Assembly (NCBI GenBank): GCA_032718475.1
Contig: JAUCBJ010008515.1
Span: 1 to 64,000, forward strand
Reading direction: 5' to 3'
DNA length: 64,000 nt
From: Nemertoderma westbladi
Lineage: Eukaryota > Xenacoelomorpha > Nemertodermatida > Nemertodermatidae
In this document: positions 31,143-42,234 of the stretch, piece by piece
How the letters are laid out: each line of letters starts with the position of its first letter
How positions within the stretch are numbered: position 1 is the first letter of the stretch
Program-made: the position numbers and the translations under genes
The notes under the pieces: model-generated
Told to the model about the DNA's origin: nothing
Databases searched by the model: none
The model's input: the letters and a program-made list of their open reading frames with translations, nothing else

Positions 31143-34100
31143 TATGGTTGTCGATCAGAAGTAGTTCGAGTGAGGTCGCTGTCCGTATCTTTTTCATATA
31201 TGAGTGCTCGATACACTGCGGTATTTATCATGTAACAGGATTCGTTTTCGTCGGAGAACTCGTCCGTATAGAATCCTTCCATCTCAGATTGATCAGTGTC
31301 GTTCACATCACTGAATTGGACATGTAGCTCGGAATCACTTACCTGATTCGGACTATTTCGCTCGAATTCAGCGTGCAACAAGATATGATGTTTCGCACCA
31401 CACTTTGCACACCTTATGTCAGAGTAACAGGTTCGCCGTTGGTGTCCTTGTCTGAGGCAATTATAACATAACCGCTTATCCCACATGACTTCTCGTCTCT
31501 CCGTTAATGATTTCTTCAGGAATTCATCACACATATTCAAACGGTGGGTCCCGTCACATAGCGCACATTTCGGTTTGATGTTACTTACCTTATTTTGGGT
31601 GACATCGTGCACTCTCGTTCTTTCTTCGGGCTTTCTCACCTGAGTTCTCTTGGGAGACGTAGGAGGAGTTTTTCTTACCTGTTCTCTCTTGTCATTGGAT
31701 CGAGACTTAAATTTACTTCCCTGTTCGTTAGGTGTTTTATTGACATAATAAGATCTTTCAGTGTCTTTCCCGCTATCATCCCCTTGGGAAGCTTGGCTTT
31801 CGCCGTCGTCGGTATAACACACTGGTGTTACCTTTCTTCTGGAGACGGGTTTCTCACTTACCTTGTTTTCCGATGTCTTCTCTCTGGACTGCTTTATGAG
31901 CTGTAATTTCACTTCACCATCCAAGAATGACATGAGATCAGTCATGGTAGGGTCTCGTTGTTGTTGTTCCATCATGTATAACACTTTCTTGTCCCAGCGT
32001 GTACCTACTCCACCCTTCGGTAAAGTAGAAGCCACTGCTCTAATAACCATAGCACTCTGATACTCATGAGACTTACCTAGCCAATCTAATTGTCTGCAGA
32101 TCTCCTGAATTTCATCGGAAAACTCTATAATCCCGCTGCTAATAAACTTTCGGGGCGCTACCAACTTTGCATACAAATACCCAGCTATGTTATTCCTATT
32201 ACCATACCTGATGTTTAGTGTATCCCAAACTTGTCTTAATCCGTCTGGATGTCCAATAAACCTTAACGCCATTAACTTGGGAGATCCTTCCAAGCACTCG
32301 ATGAGGAATCTAAGTTTCTCTCCATTAGATAGTACAGAATTCTGTATGTTATCTTTGTAATATTCATTAAAAGGTAACCATTTCATCTCATCTCCATTGA
32401 ACTTGACGATCTCTCCCACCTTCACCGCTTGCCGGGCTTCGGTTCTAGCCATTTGACGCGTAAAACTTTCTTGGGCCATCGTGTTATTTAATATCGAGTT
32501 ATCGGTATATAAATTTCTCGGATTATGATCAGGTCTATAGGGAATGTCATTATCAACAGGTCTATAATTACCCTTAATAGGGTTCACTATAGGAGTTTCT
32601 ACTTCGCTAGCAGTATATATGCGTGTAGGCTCCACACCTTGCGCATGAGATACTTCAGACCTAACAGGTTGACACATTGTTACCGAGGGTGGTGGTATAC
32701 CCTTTTGTGTATTTACTAATTTATCGCATTCTAGCGCGATACTTTGCTGCACTTCTTGCAACTCTAGTCTACTTTCCCTTACTGTGCCCTTGAATTGCTG
32801 AACAGTCTCCTGCATCTGCCCGAGCAGGAGATCCATCCCCCGCCGTCTCTCGTCCACCCATTCGACCGCCGAAGCGGGAGTCGCCAACGTTGTAGCGGGC
32901 GGACGAGGGACAACGGGCGACAAATCATGAATATTTCGCTCGGGGTCCAGGACCTGAACTGTCTCATGGGCTGTTCTACTGGGCACAGATAGCTTAGTAC
33001 TGTGCAGAGGGAATTTAGAGGTAGCTTCAGGGAGCACAGGTGTGTCTATCACCGAAGGGGTGATTTCAAGAACAGGCCTAATTATTTCAGGCTCATCTAC
33101 TATAGTAGGGAGTCTTTCTATTTTAATTATTAGGTCTGTGGGTTCTGTACTGCCTAAGTTGGTGTTATTTAGTTGCCTTCTAACAGCTGGAGGCAAATCA
33201 GGCAATTTCTGACGGTGGGATGTTCTTCTACGTCTGCTTAGACGAGATCTATTTCCTTTGCCTTCAGTATCGGTGGTATCGCCTTCCTCAGATGATGTAT
33301 ATCCCTGTCTTTTGGGAGTAGATCGATTCATCATCTGCATATTACTAGCTGTTAACTGTTTATTTATGCAGTCTTGATTCTCCTGAATGTTTTCCAATTC
33401 TAATTGGGTGGTTTCTTCAGTCGCTCTCCGTTCTGCTTCTGCCACTGCTTCTGCCGCCTTTCTTTCAGCTTCGGCCGCTTTTGCTTCTGCCGCTGCCGCT
33501 GCCGCTGCCGCTGCCGCTTTTCTTTCAGCTTCGGCCGCTTTTGCCTCTGCCGCTGCCTTTGCCGCTGCCGCTGCCGCTTTTCTTTCAGCTTCGGCCGCTT
33601 TTGCCTCTGCCGCTGCCTCTGCCGCTGCCGCTTTTCTTTCTGCTTCTGCAGCTACTACTGCTGCTTTCTTTCTGTCTTCTATACATTTTTTCTTTACTTG
33701 TTCTTCTTGGACTCGTGTGATGCGGAGTTGTTCATCAAATTTAGCTTGGTTCGCCGCTAACATTTCCGCATCGATTGCGTCCAGCATAAGCTTGGTTCCT
33801 TCACTATTAGGGCTAAGCCCCTCCAGCCTTCTCCTCAACTCTTCGTCCCCTACAAAGCGTTGATAGTCTGACAGATAGATGTCAATGGCATCTCTCTTTC
33901 GCGGCCCCTCCGCTGTCCCTTCGCTTTCTTCTTGAGAAGAAGTGGTGTCGGTTGATTCTTCATAGGTTGGCCGTTCATCATAAACCGTATCCGCCATCTT
34001 CGCTCCGCGTTCGGGCGTCCGCTCAACAGTATCCGAACTACTGGAGCTCTCGGGCCGCTGAGAACTAGGTTCTTGGCTAGGAGGTTGCTGCTGTTTGGCA

Positions 34101-34345
34101 GCTGCTTCTTGATCCCGCTTAACTTGGGCCCGAGTACCGATGATAGACCTACGGCGCTTCACTAACTTCGCGAATTGCGAAATTGCTTCTACTAACCTAG
34201 GTTCTGACACAGCTACTGTAGGGGTTGTCTTTCTTACAGTAGGAGGGGTTTCAGACCTCGGTCTGGGATTCTCTATACTCCTATCTGATAAACAGACTGT
34301 TGTTTCTAGGAGACTATCTGACAGAGTTTGCCTTGTGTCAGACAT
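31118..34345 (-). CDS. gag: BEL/Pao Gag, 1075 residues
   Basis: A complete ORF forming the structural protein of the element. Residues about 1-220 are charged and Ser/Pro-rich. Residues about 225-305 are an Ala/Glu/Lys repeat (AEAERKAAAAEAAAEAKAA type), almost certainly a long helix or coiled coil. Residues about 645-790 form a DUF1759-type gag core (KFNGDEMKWLPFNEYY, LRFLIECLEGSPK, IRYGNRNNIAGYL). About 927-985 hold three CCHC-like knuckles (CALCDGTHRLNMC, CYNCLRQGHQRRTC, CAKCGAKHHILLH) that bind RNA. It is longer than usual for BEL Gag because of the N-terminal extension. The ATG lies about 2.2 kb inside the 5' LTR. The intact ORF, despite lost pol, would suit a non-autonomous element mobilised in trans (inference). 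Confidence 0.85.
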   Translation of the reverse strand: MSDTRQTLSDSLLETTVCLSDRSIENPRPRSETPPTVRKTTPTVAVSEPRLVEAISQFAKLVKRRRSIIGTRAQVKRDQEAAAKQQQPPSQEPSSQRPESSSSSDTVERTPERGAKMADTVYDERPTYEESTDTTSSQEESEGTAEGPRKRDAIDIYLSDYQRFVGDEELRRRLEGLSPNSEGTKLMLDAIDAEMLAANQAKFDEQLRITRVQEEQVKKKCIEDRKKAAVVAAEAERKAAAAEAAAEAKAAEAERKAAAAAAKAAAEAKAAEAERKAAAAAAAAAAEAKAAEAERKAAEAVAEAERRATEETTQLELENIQENQDCINKQLTASNMQMMNRSTPKRQGYTSSEEGDTTDTEGKGNRSRLSRRRRTSHRQKLPDLPPAVRRQLNNTNLGSTEPTDLIIKIERLPTIVDEPEIIRPVLEITPSVIDTPVLPEATSKFPLHSTKLSVPSRTAHETVQVLDPERNIHDLSPVVPRPPATTLATPASAVEWVDERRRGMDLLLGQMQETVQQFKGTVRESRLELQEVQQSIALECDKLVNTQKGIPPPSVTMCQPVRSEVSHAQGVEPTRIYTASEVETPIVNPIKGNYRPVDNDIPYRPDHNPRNLYTDNSILNNTMAQESFTRQMARTEARQAVKVGEIVKFNGDEMKWLPFNEYYKDNIQNSVLSNGEKLRFLIECLEGSPKLMALRFIGHPDGLRQVWDTLNIRYGNRNNIAGYLYAKLVAPRKFISSGIIEFSDEIQEICRQLDWLGKSHEYQSAMVIRAVASTLPKGGVGTRWDKKVLYMMEQQQRDPTMTDLMSFLDGEVKLQLIKQSREKTSENKVSEKPVSRRKVTPVCYTDDGESQASQGDDSGKDTERSYYVNKTPNEQGSKFKSRSNDKREQVRKTPPTSPKRTQVRKPEERTRVHDVTQNKVSNIKPKCALCDGTHRLNMCDEFLKKSLTERREVMWDKRLCYNCLRQGHQRRTCYSDIRCAKCGAKHHILLHAEFERNSPNQVSDSELHVQFSDVNDTDQSEMEGFYTDEFSDENESCYMINTAVYRALIYEKDTDSDLTRTTSDRQPYWKAPSPM
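33440..33670 (-). repeat. In-frame Ala-rich coding repeat in gag
   Basis: Three to four imperfect units of about 63 bp built from GCGGCAGCGGCAG and GCTGAAAGAAAAGCGGC (minus sense). The unit length keeps the frame, so repeat expansion lengthens the helix without breaking Gag. The long plus-strand ORFs here are translations of the complement. Confidence 0.85.
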
Positions 34346-36521
34346 GTTTGTTTGTACAGTTGGATGCCTACTGCTATATTACAGTCTAAGCAAGTCTAGT
34401 AATTCAGTATTAACTGTTAGCCTAGTAATTAATTATCGATACTGCTACTCAGTGTAGCGTGATATATATATAATATATTAGAATACCGGTATGCTTATAG
34501 TATATATATAAGTATTATTACAGACTAGGTTTATCACAGAATATCGGTATATAATTTTAGCACAAATATATATAAATATATAATAGGCCTATCGGGAATA
34601 CCGGTATACAGCTTACAGTTATAGTATATATAAGTATAATTCTGGACTAGAATTAATTACAAAGTACCGGTATAATTTCAGCCTAAATTTATTGAAATAA
34701 ATATAATAAGCCTATTGCAAATACCGGTATGTCAATTATTTTAAATAATTGAATTTCTGAATTTTAGGGTTACTTGGTTACTTTACTTACTTTATTACCG
34801 TTATTTGAGCAGTAGTCCAACTGATATTGAGACCTAATGGTTGTATGGTAGGCCTACTATTTATAAATCGTGAGATTTGATTTATAATATATATATACCC
34901 GTTTTAATGGGTTTGTCAATGTTTGAAATAAATGTTATTATTTCTGGGGAGTAATCACTACACAAAGCGGTGCGCTTTCAGTGAAGTGTTACTTATAGGA
35001 CACTAAAACAAATAATTCTAATTTACCTAAGTTACTTAATACTACAAATTACGTACAATTCGGGTGAGATTACAATCTCTAAATAAACACAAAAATTTAC
35101 AAAAAACACAAAATACGAATTTTTCAGGGTAATTTTACAAGAAGTCTACAAACCAGCCTAACAAAGGTTAGAATCTGGTTATTACAACAGACAGGGTACT
35201 GCGGTATTTGAAAATAATACGTAGTAGTAAATACACTGCGTTGTCCAGATAGGAAAATACCACCGCCTGACGACCTATAGCCGTATCGCTATAGGTACTA
35301 CGTTATGTATCACGGAGTGTTCCTACCTAGAAGTTAATAGAGCTAATCGAACGTGCCTATCAACCACTTTACAACACAAATATAATGTCTACACTAATTA
35401 CTTTCGGAAAGCACTGTACACTAAACCCTAAATTAGGTACGAGTACTTGTACAACATATAATCAGTAGTTAAATATACTTGAACAGCTAAAAGAACCACG
35501 GCATCTGCTGGAGTGACCGGTGCACAAAATCACCAGTCTTTACCTACGCCAAGCAGCCCGTGTAGTACCGGGGTTAATTTAACTATAGCGGTATGTATAA
35601 CAAACACAATTATTGTAGGAACAAACTTGGGGAATGAATGTTGCGAATAATCGCATAAACTCTGAATAATAAATATTACGCTACGCGTACAAACCACTCA
35701 AACAAAATGCAGACCAAATACTGACAGACTACTATCAAGCCTAAATAAACTACAGGACATGCAGACTCCGAAATGGTTAGGTAGTATGCGTTCTAACCCA
35801 GTAGTACGACTTATTCTTTAGATGGGGGTTTACCTTACAGCGATGGCTGCCCCTACTTCCTAACCGTTCTTTATCGGACAGATGCTTTGCACACACCGAA
35901 ATTTCCTCAAACCCAACAACAGCCAGACAACTATCCAGCCTACAAATTATCTAAATAAAATTATACGCTACCCGTACAGACTACACAAACAAAGTACAGA
36001 CCAAACGCTGGCTGACTACTATCAAGCCTAAATAAACCACAGGACATGCAGACTCCAAAATGGTTAAGTAGTATGCGTTCTAACCCAGTAGTACGACTTA
36101 TTCTTTAGATGGGGGTTTACCTTACAGCGATGGCTGCCCCTACTTCCTAACCGTTCTTTATCGGACATACACTCTACATGCACTGCAATCCGTTCAGACC
36201 TAATCAACAGTTAGCCAACAGTCAAGCCTACAAATTATCTGTACAATCTGAGCAGGGTTACACGCCTTCTGCTCAATACTGGCCTACAAATAAATAAAAC
36301 TGGCAGAAATAAGTAAACTATACAAAAGAATGAGGGGTGATCAATCCCTATTCCCCTGGCAGCCTACAGTATACAATAGATCACAATCGAATAATACTGC
36401 TGTACCTGTACTGTTGTAGGTACCGGTCCGGATGATCAGGCAGTCAGGCCTACTGGTTAGCGGTCGACCGGTACTTTCGACTAGATTGCTTACACCGCAA
36501 TCCAGAAGCAATATCCGTTAT
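34346..36521 (-). other. 5' leader of the BEL/Pao element
   Basis: This 2.2-kb region between 5' LTR and gag carries no convincing ORF. Two tandem units of about 285 bp lie at roughly 35690-35965 and 35970-36250. They share the block ACAGGACATGCAGACTCC through TAACCGTTCTTTATCGGACA (35753-35880 and 36041-36168). The packaging signal and primer-binding site should lie here. The bases next to the LTR in minus sense read TAACGGATATTGCTTCTGG; I could not match them to a tRNA. Confidence 0.6.
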
Positions 36522-37704
36522 TGTTCGCGCTTTCAGACCTTTGGCAGTTTAACCCGCCAAATTAGGATGTCTTCTAGATAATAAATCACTTTTAGCCTCT
36601 GACAGGTATTTGATTCACTACACTAGTCGAAACCAATCGGTGCGCGATCATTCACCCGCTGGATATACCCGGGAGATTGGGTTCGACGGCTTAATCTTAT
36701 TGCTATGTAAGCCTAATGTATTATTCGACTGACAGTATTATATAATCTCTGACAATATTATCCACCTTCGGGGAATATTAACAGTTCCTTTAGGACGTGG
36801 CGCTCTATCTATATAAACAGAGTTATGACTTAAACTACTCACAACGATATGGCTTAGTTACAATTCACATATATGGCGCATTCTTTAGGAAATGCTTCGT
36901 TATCAGTCTCACTCATACACAATGCTGCACAATACTGCACACTGATCTGCCGATCTTCACTGATTTTAGTCACATATAAAAGGAACACGGACCGAATCAT
37001 GTAGGGTCTATCAAATAACATTAGATTCACTTCAAACCACTTTAACATAAGTCACAATCGTTATATGTAACCTTTCTCTCTTACCTTCGGTATATCAAGA
37101 ATATTGGGTTTCGGGGTTATTTCTCGTTATTCCAAATATAATAATTCATCAACAAATATAATGAATAACCGACAGCAAAGCAGTAATGTTAAGTTAAGTT
37201 GCACAGCATGGGCTAGTATGATTAGGTATGGTATGTTATGTTATGTTATGATAACGGATATATGTCCTTATAATTAAGCCTACTAGTGTAAGACTAAAAA
37301 CTGAAAACACGGAGGTGCCAAAAGCCGGTTCTTAGGCTCTGGGCAAAAACATAACACTGAACTACTGAGCCTCTGTATACACCTCCAACACAGAGACAAC
37401 AAACGCTCTGATTGGTCAACCGAACAACGAGAGAACAAAGAAACAAAGAAACGTCAACGTGGCAATATCAGCTGTTAGCCGTCGTCATGGTAGCGACACT
37501 GTTTTCAAGAGTATCTAGCTTATCGCGTCACGAGATTTCGGATTATGTCCTCTAAAGTACAAATACAGTACAAATACATAAGAAATGACTTTTATGTCCT
37601 CTAAAACACCAGTACAGCAAGGACACGACCCTTTTATGCCTGTCAAACCAACTACAGAGTACTTTAAGGGAAAATAACCGGTTAATGACGCAAAAGCTTT
37701 TACA
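36522..37704 (-). repeat. 5' LTR of the BEL/Pao element
   Basis: Nearly identical to 25424-26612, bounded by TG and CA. The promoter should lie in this LTR. A TATA-like AGTCACATATAAAAGG is visible on the plus strand of both LTRs but points the wrong way for gag. Confidence 0.9.
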
Positions 37705-37709
37705 TATAT

Positions 37710-37856
37710 TCTTGCTATCATGCACCCCAGTTAGCCTGTGCAATCAGCAGGTCGCACATCAGCACATGTACCTACTGGTACAACACATCGCAGCGCAATT
37801 TGCAGTTCCGTACCTGTTGACCCGTACCGTATTTTTTCGTTGGATTTTTACTACTG
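37710..37856. other. Short unique spacer
   Basis: Right flank of the BEL/Pao element. No feature was seen. Confidence 0.4.
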
Positions 37857-38945
37857 TAATAATCCGTATATTTTTATCTGGGACCATATTTAGCAAGTAA
37901 ATCAGTACAAAGTTATCAGTTCTTTAGAACTGTCGATTATGTAGAACTGTCGGGGGGGGGGGGGGGGTCATATTGACCGCCCCCCCCCCCCCCCCCGTAT
38001 CACTAGTCTGGATCCGATCGAAAAAACAATTTTCGAAAAATGTACTGGGGTAGTTATATTGCAGCACCAAAATTACAAGTAGTGCACAATTTTCACAAAA
38101 TTTGAAAGTTGCATTTTTCGGCTAATTGTTTTTCAATACAGGTTTTCTGGGGCGCAAAATACATTGCAAAATATTTAAAAATGATATGATTACTATAAAT
38201 GGCTGTTTAGCCCCCTCTGCGTAAGAAAAAAAACGAAAAAAACAAGTAACCAGCACTTTTCAGTTAGAACACAAAATTTTTAATTCACTTATGCGATGCT
38301 ATAAAATTACATTTTCAGGTTTTCTAAGGCGCTGATTCTAATGGAATACATTTTTAATATGCCAGATAATTGCTACTTGTATTTTTCGGCGTAATTTGGC
38401 AAATATTGTGCTAGCACCAAATTTCGTACCCATCACGAATAAGTGCAAGTTTGCGATGTCCAATGCTGTTTTTATTGATTCCATCGGATTCAGGACCCTC
38501 ATAAAACCGTATAACGCAAGAAACAAGATGACACTATTACTGATCAATTTGCTTATTTTCAAAAATTTGGAGCCGGCACAACAATTTTCACCCACCGGCG
38601 AAAAATACAAGTTTGAAAACTCTTATGAAATTTTTGCTAATTCCATTGAATTCAGAACCCTCACAAACCCGCATAACGCAAGAAACAAGGTGCCACAATC
38701 AATTTATATATTTGATGGTCTTCAAAATTTGGTGCTAGCACCACATTTTGCACCCACTTCAGAAAAATACAAGTTTGAGACGTCTAGTTCGATAATTATA
38801 TAATCCATTGATTTCAGAACAGCCATAAACCTCTGAAACGCAAGAAATAAATTGTCACAAGCAATTTTATCTATTGAATGGATTTTCAAAATAGCACGAA
38901 AATTTGCACACAGCACCGAAAAATACAAGTTTGATACGCTTGAGG
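37857..38945 (-). mobile_element. Partial inverted copy of the piggyBac-like element
   Basis: It starts with the 78-bp segment also found at 23278-23355. Then follow 16 G (37952-37967), TCATATTGACC and 17 C (37980-37996), the same hairpin as in the full element. The internal units then run in reverse order relative to 23870-24900 (GATCCGA, TGTACTGGGG, CAGGTTTTCT, GCGTAATTTGGC, CACCGGCGAAAAATACAAG). The TTAA and CCCTATTA termini are absent. It may be a truncated or rearranged copy. Confidence 0.7.
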
Positions 38946-40499
38946 TCGTTTATTGCATTAAAATAATGAGGAAATAATGAAATAAGTATGTTAGTATATG
39001 CGATATACAATATAATTGAAGTATGTAGGGTATTATTTTTAAAATACATAAAATACATTAAAATAAGTCTGTAGGATAGTGATCTTAAAATATAAACAAA
39101 CAACACATTAAAATATTAAAATAGTTAAAAATCAATAAAATAAAATGATTTAAGTTAGTAGTTGTATTCTTAAAATAAGCAATATTTAATAAAATAAGTA
39201 TATACTGTATATATTATGTAATGTATGTTTATTGAATTAAAATAATATTGTTAAAGCAGCTCTTTCAGTCTAACAAGTGACATACGGTATAGGCTACGTT
39301 TTAAAGTTTTATTTATATTTTTACTGCAATTTTTCAATTTTAGCTAACAAGGAGATTGTAATTTTAATAGATTTTGACAGTAGATTAACTATTTATTTCA
39401 CTATTATACCAGCACCGTCATCAATCCGCTTTTCTGTAAACAATTATTTTTTAAATTATGCATTACTGTATATTAGGCCTATATATTTTTTATGTGGTCT
39501 ACCACGAGCCGTTTTTTTATTTCTGTTTTATTTTGAAATCTACAAATGTCTATTTTTATAATATTTAGCCTATTTACAGTACAATCCCGAAATCTTATGA
39601 TTGTTTACTTAAGTTTATATCCATCTATTAGTTTAATAAGCCTTGGTGGTGTTTCCCCCTTTTAATATTAATTTTAATAGAGTGTAATAATAATAATAAT
39701 AATAAAGGATGCATAATTTTTTTAGGGGGGGGGGGGGGGGGGGGGTGGGGATTTGAATTGATCAACGTATTTTTATTCAACGTAATTTTAACGTATTATT
39801 TCTGTAATTTTAACGTTTTATATAATCGGTGTTTGTGATTACGGCAATTTTCCTATTTACATTCCTCCATTATCTGACTGACTGATTATGTACAGGTAAT
39901 TAAACGAATTATTCAATTCAATTTAATTCCGTGTGTATGGCTGTATGGCCTGACTGGAATACTTACAGGTTTGAGTGCAGATCTGCGGCGCGGCTCGATT
40001 TTACGCAAATAGATCGTGGCGCGAGAGAAATTACAACAAAAAGGGGGCGGTGCAGCATTGATGTCAGATGTAGCACCGCAGCGCGGTCGCCTACCACACA
40101 TCCAGACATCACCACACACAGCGCTATCGAGCCATACTTCCATAATGGCCGTCTATGTGAAGATTACAAGGTTTTCACTTTTTGATCTAATTATTATGGA
40201 AATTATTCAAATTTTTTTTAATTCCTTCTTATTAAGTATCTTATAGCATATAACATCAGAACATATACCGGTACTAATTCATTTATTGTTTTGGTTAGAT
40301 AAAGTCCTTCTGTATCGTCAGGGGCGGATTCAGGAATTTAATTTCTATGGTGCGCACAATTTGTGAAGTTTATCTTTTGGTCTTGGGCGCTGGCTGCCCA
40401 GCGGTTTCGGGTGGGACAGAGCCCTTGTTGCCCTGGTGGGGGTAAAGGGGTGGACGGACTCCCATCCAGAGATTTAATGTCCTCAGCATGGACGAACAT
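38946..40499. other. AT-rich stretch with a GC-richer island
   Basis: 38946-39720 is very AT-rich with repeated AAAATA words. A 21-G run lies at 39725-39745. A GC-richer island at 39960-40165 has overlapping ORFs of about 80 codons and an ATG in good context (40145, ATAATGGCCGTC), without a recognisable product; it could be a first exon or CpG-type promoter, unproven. GGGGCGGATTCAGG at 40321 resembles a dispersed word also seen (as CTGGATCCGCGCC) at about 45915. Confidence 0.35.
39725..39745 (+). repeat. Poly-G tract (21 G)
   Basis: Uninterrupted G run followed by TGGGG. Confidence 0.9.
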
Positions 40500-40890
40500 A
40501 TAGGACCATATCTCTGGTTGGCACATTCACAATAATGTTACCTTGGGTTGTTCACTGTGTCAAGTACAATGCACACATCTCCAACCAGACACTATAACAT
40601 TGGAGGTGTCTCATTGGTTCCCCCAAGTTTGGTACTTGAATAAAGCCGCCTCCGCTTTGCAGGACATTGTTTTCGCCGTGAGGACCAGCCTGTGCACAAT
40701 CTAGAGTTTTGGTAGCCCCATGGAGAAAATAAGCATGGCGGACAACCCATGACTTTCATGAGACGCCTCCTAAAGGGCACTGGCCTTGAAGATGCGGATA
40801 ATCTCGCGAAAGCGATGGTGGATAGGGAGTTGTGGCGGTGCAACTTTGTTGTTAAGCCGTCATACAGTAGCATTCTTAATGCACGCTGAT
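40500..40890 (+). pseudogene. Worn LINE RT fragment (copy C)
   Basis: The nucleotide sequence follows copies A and B (GTCAAGTACAATGCACACAT, CTCCAACCAGACACTATA, GCCTCCGCTTTGCAGGACAT, GACAACCCATGACTTTC) but has several small deletions and in-frame stops. The 5' side is more diverged, and there is no (TAG)n tail. It is the oldest-looking of the three copies. Confidence 0.75.
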
Positions 40891-42234
40891 TCGATTGCCA
40901 ATTGTGGATTGCATGGTGGTGGCAAGTATTTTTGTTAAACAAGCAGAGCATCTCAATGTCCAGCTTTAATACAGCAGGACTATTATATATATATATATAT
41001 ATATATATGAGTACTGGTTCTACTGCTGCTCTTAATAATTCAACCTTATGATTCCTATGTATTACACGTCGACCTTCCCTTTATATAGATCCCTGGTTAT
41101 TGAGATGCACTTTGATTGGGCGTTGAAATCATGTAAGGAATGGAGAAACTGGGTGAAATAAACGAAGTGTAGTGTAAAATAGCGACAGACACAGACACAC
41201 ACCCCACCGCCGCACCGTCGCCATAGACTAGCCTGTGACAGACACAGACACACACCCCACAGCCGCCGCCATTTCAATTTTTAGAAATAGAAAGTAAAGT
41301 ACTGCGAATGTTAACACAACACATACTTATAGACTAAGACTACACTATATGCAACTAAAAGGAAGTCTACTTACAATTATAGACTTTCATTTCTATATCT
41401 ACCTAGTACAATTTTTTGTCTAGACTCACAATAGTAGCAACTCAGTGTAAACATTTAATTCCATAAATGGGTCCGTTAATGTGCATTGTTCAACTATATT
41501 CTCATCAGCAAACAACACCGAAAGGATATATTATATAATAATGCAGTTATGGAATTATATTTTAGCCATTATATCTTTTATTTACGTAAAAAGATATATA
41601 AAATAATATGTTGCTTAACAGTTCTCATCTCTATTACAATCCGAACTGACGCTCGCGGATTTTAAAAACTAATGGTTTTTACACCAAATTAAATGGTTTT
41701 CTCACAATATAATTTTCACTAAAACATATATAATCCTCCACTGAAATATATTAATTATCACTAAAATATATTTTTTTTATCAACAACAATATAGCTATAA
41801 CCTGTTCTATTGAATAACATGCCACTGTAACCTGCTCCTGTCCCTTATTTATTGATAATACATTTAAGCGAAAATTAATATATTTTAGTGATTATTAATA
41901 TATTTCAGTGAATATTAATATTTTATTTTGAAAATTAATATTACATTGATTTTCATGTTTATATTTAGTGAAAAATTATTATTTTTTTAGCAGGTTGATG
42001 AATAACTGCTCGGATAAACGGCTCGAACGAACTTAGGAACTTAGTTCCCCTTCAATTGAATTTATATCCCATTAGGGTGGCATTGTTAGCCAACGAGTAT
42101 TACACCTTATACTCATGGAAACATATCAATAAATCGCTTACGTTCTAGAAATCGGCAGATGATTAGCTGATGAATCAGCCAGCCTGGAACCGCTCCAGGC
42201 AGTTCCACACCCAACACGCTCATTCCTAATAGTT
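40891..42234. other. AT-rich non-coding, short repeats
   Basis: Contains a TA microsatellite (40985-41008) and a two-unit repeat of about 55 bp with GACAGACACAGACACACACC (41185-41274). At 41790-41845 it has a segment with TATAACCTGTTCTATTGA and CACTGTAACCTGCTCCT, which also occurs inside the MITE at 1963-2226. AT-rich inverted words (AAAATATATTAA, TTAATATATTTTAG) lie at 41740-41960. No gene. Confidence 0.45.

Larger units (their letters stand above)
25424..37704 (-). mobile_element. BEL/Pao LTR retrotransposon, internally deleted
   Basis: Direct LTRs of 1189 and 1183 bp (25424-26612 and 36522-37704) begin TGTTCGCG and end TTTTACA on the plus strand. A 5-bp duplication TATAT flanks the whole (25419-25423 and 37705-37709). 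Coding is on the minus strand, so the right LTR is the 5' LTR. Order in sense: leader with a tandem duplication, gag, protease fused to the end of RNase H, a 1.6-kb non-coding part, a 376-codon ORF, a decayed basic ORF, and the 3' LTR. RT and integrase are missing. The BEL/Pao assignment rests on the gag domain, triple zinc motifs and protease pattern. LTRs differ mainly at one patch (about 26075-26130), which suggests a fairly young insertion. Confidence 0.9.

Noticed and set aside
33387-33863. Plus-strand Ala/Ser-, Cys/Arg- and Leu/Pro-rich ORFs
   Set aside because: They are complements of the in-frame repeat in gag, open in all frames through low complexity.
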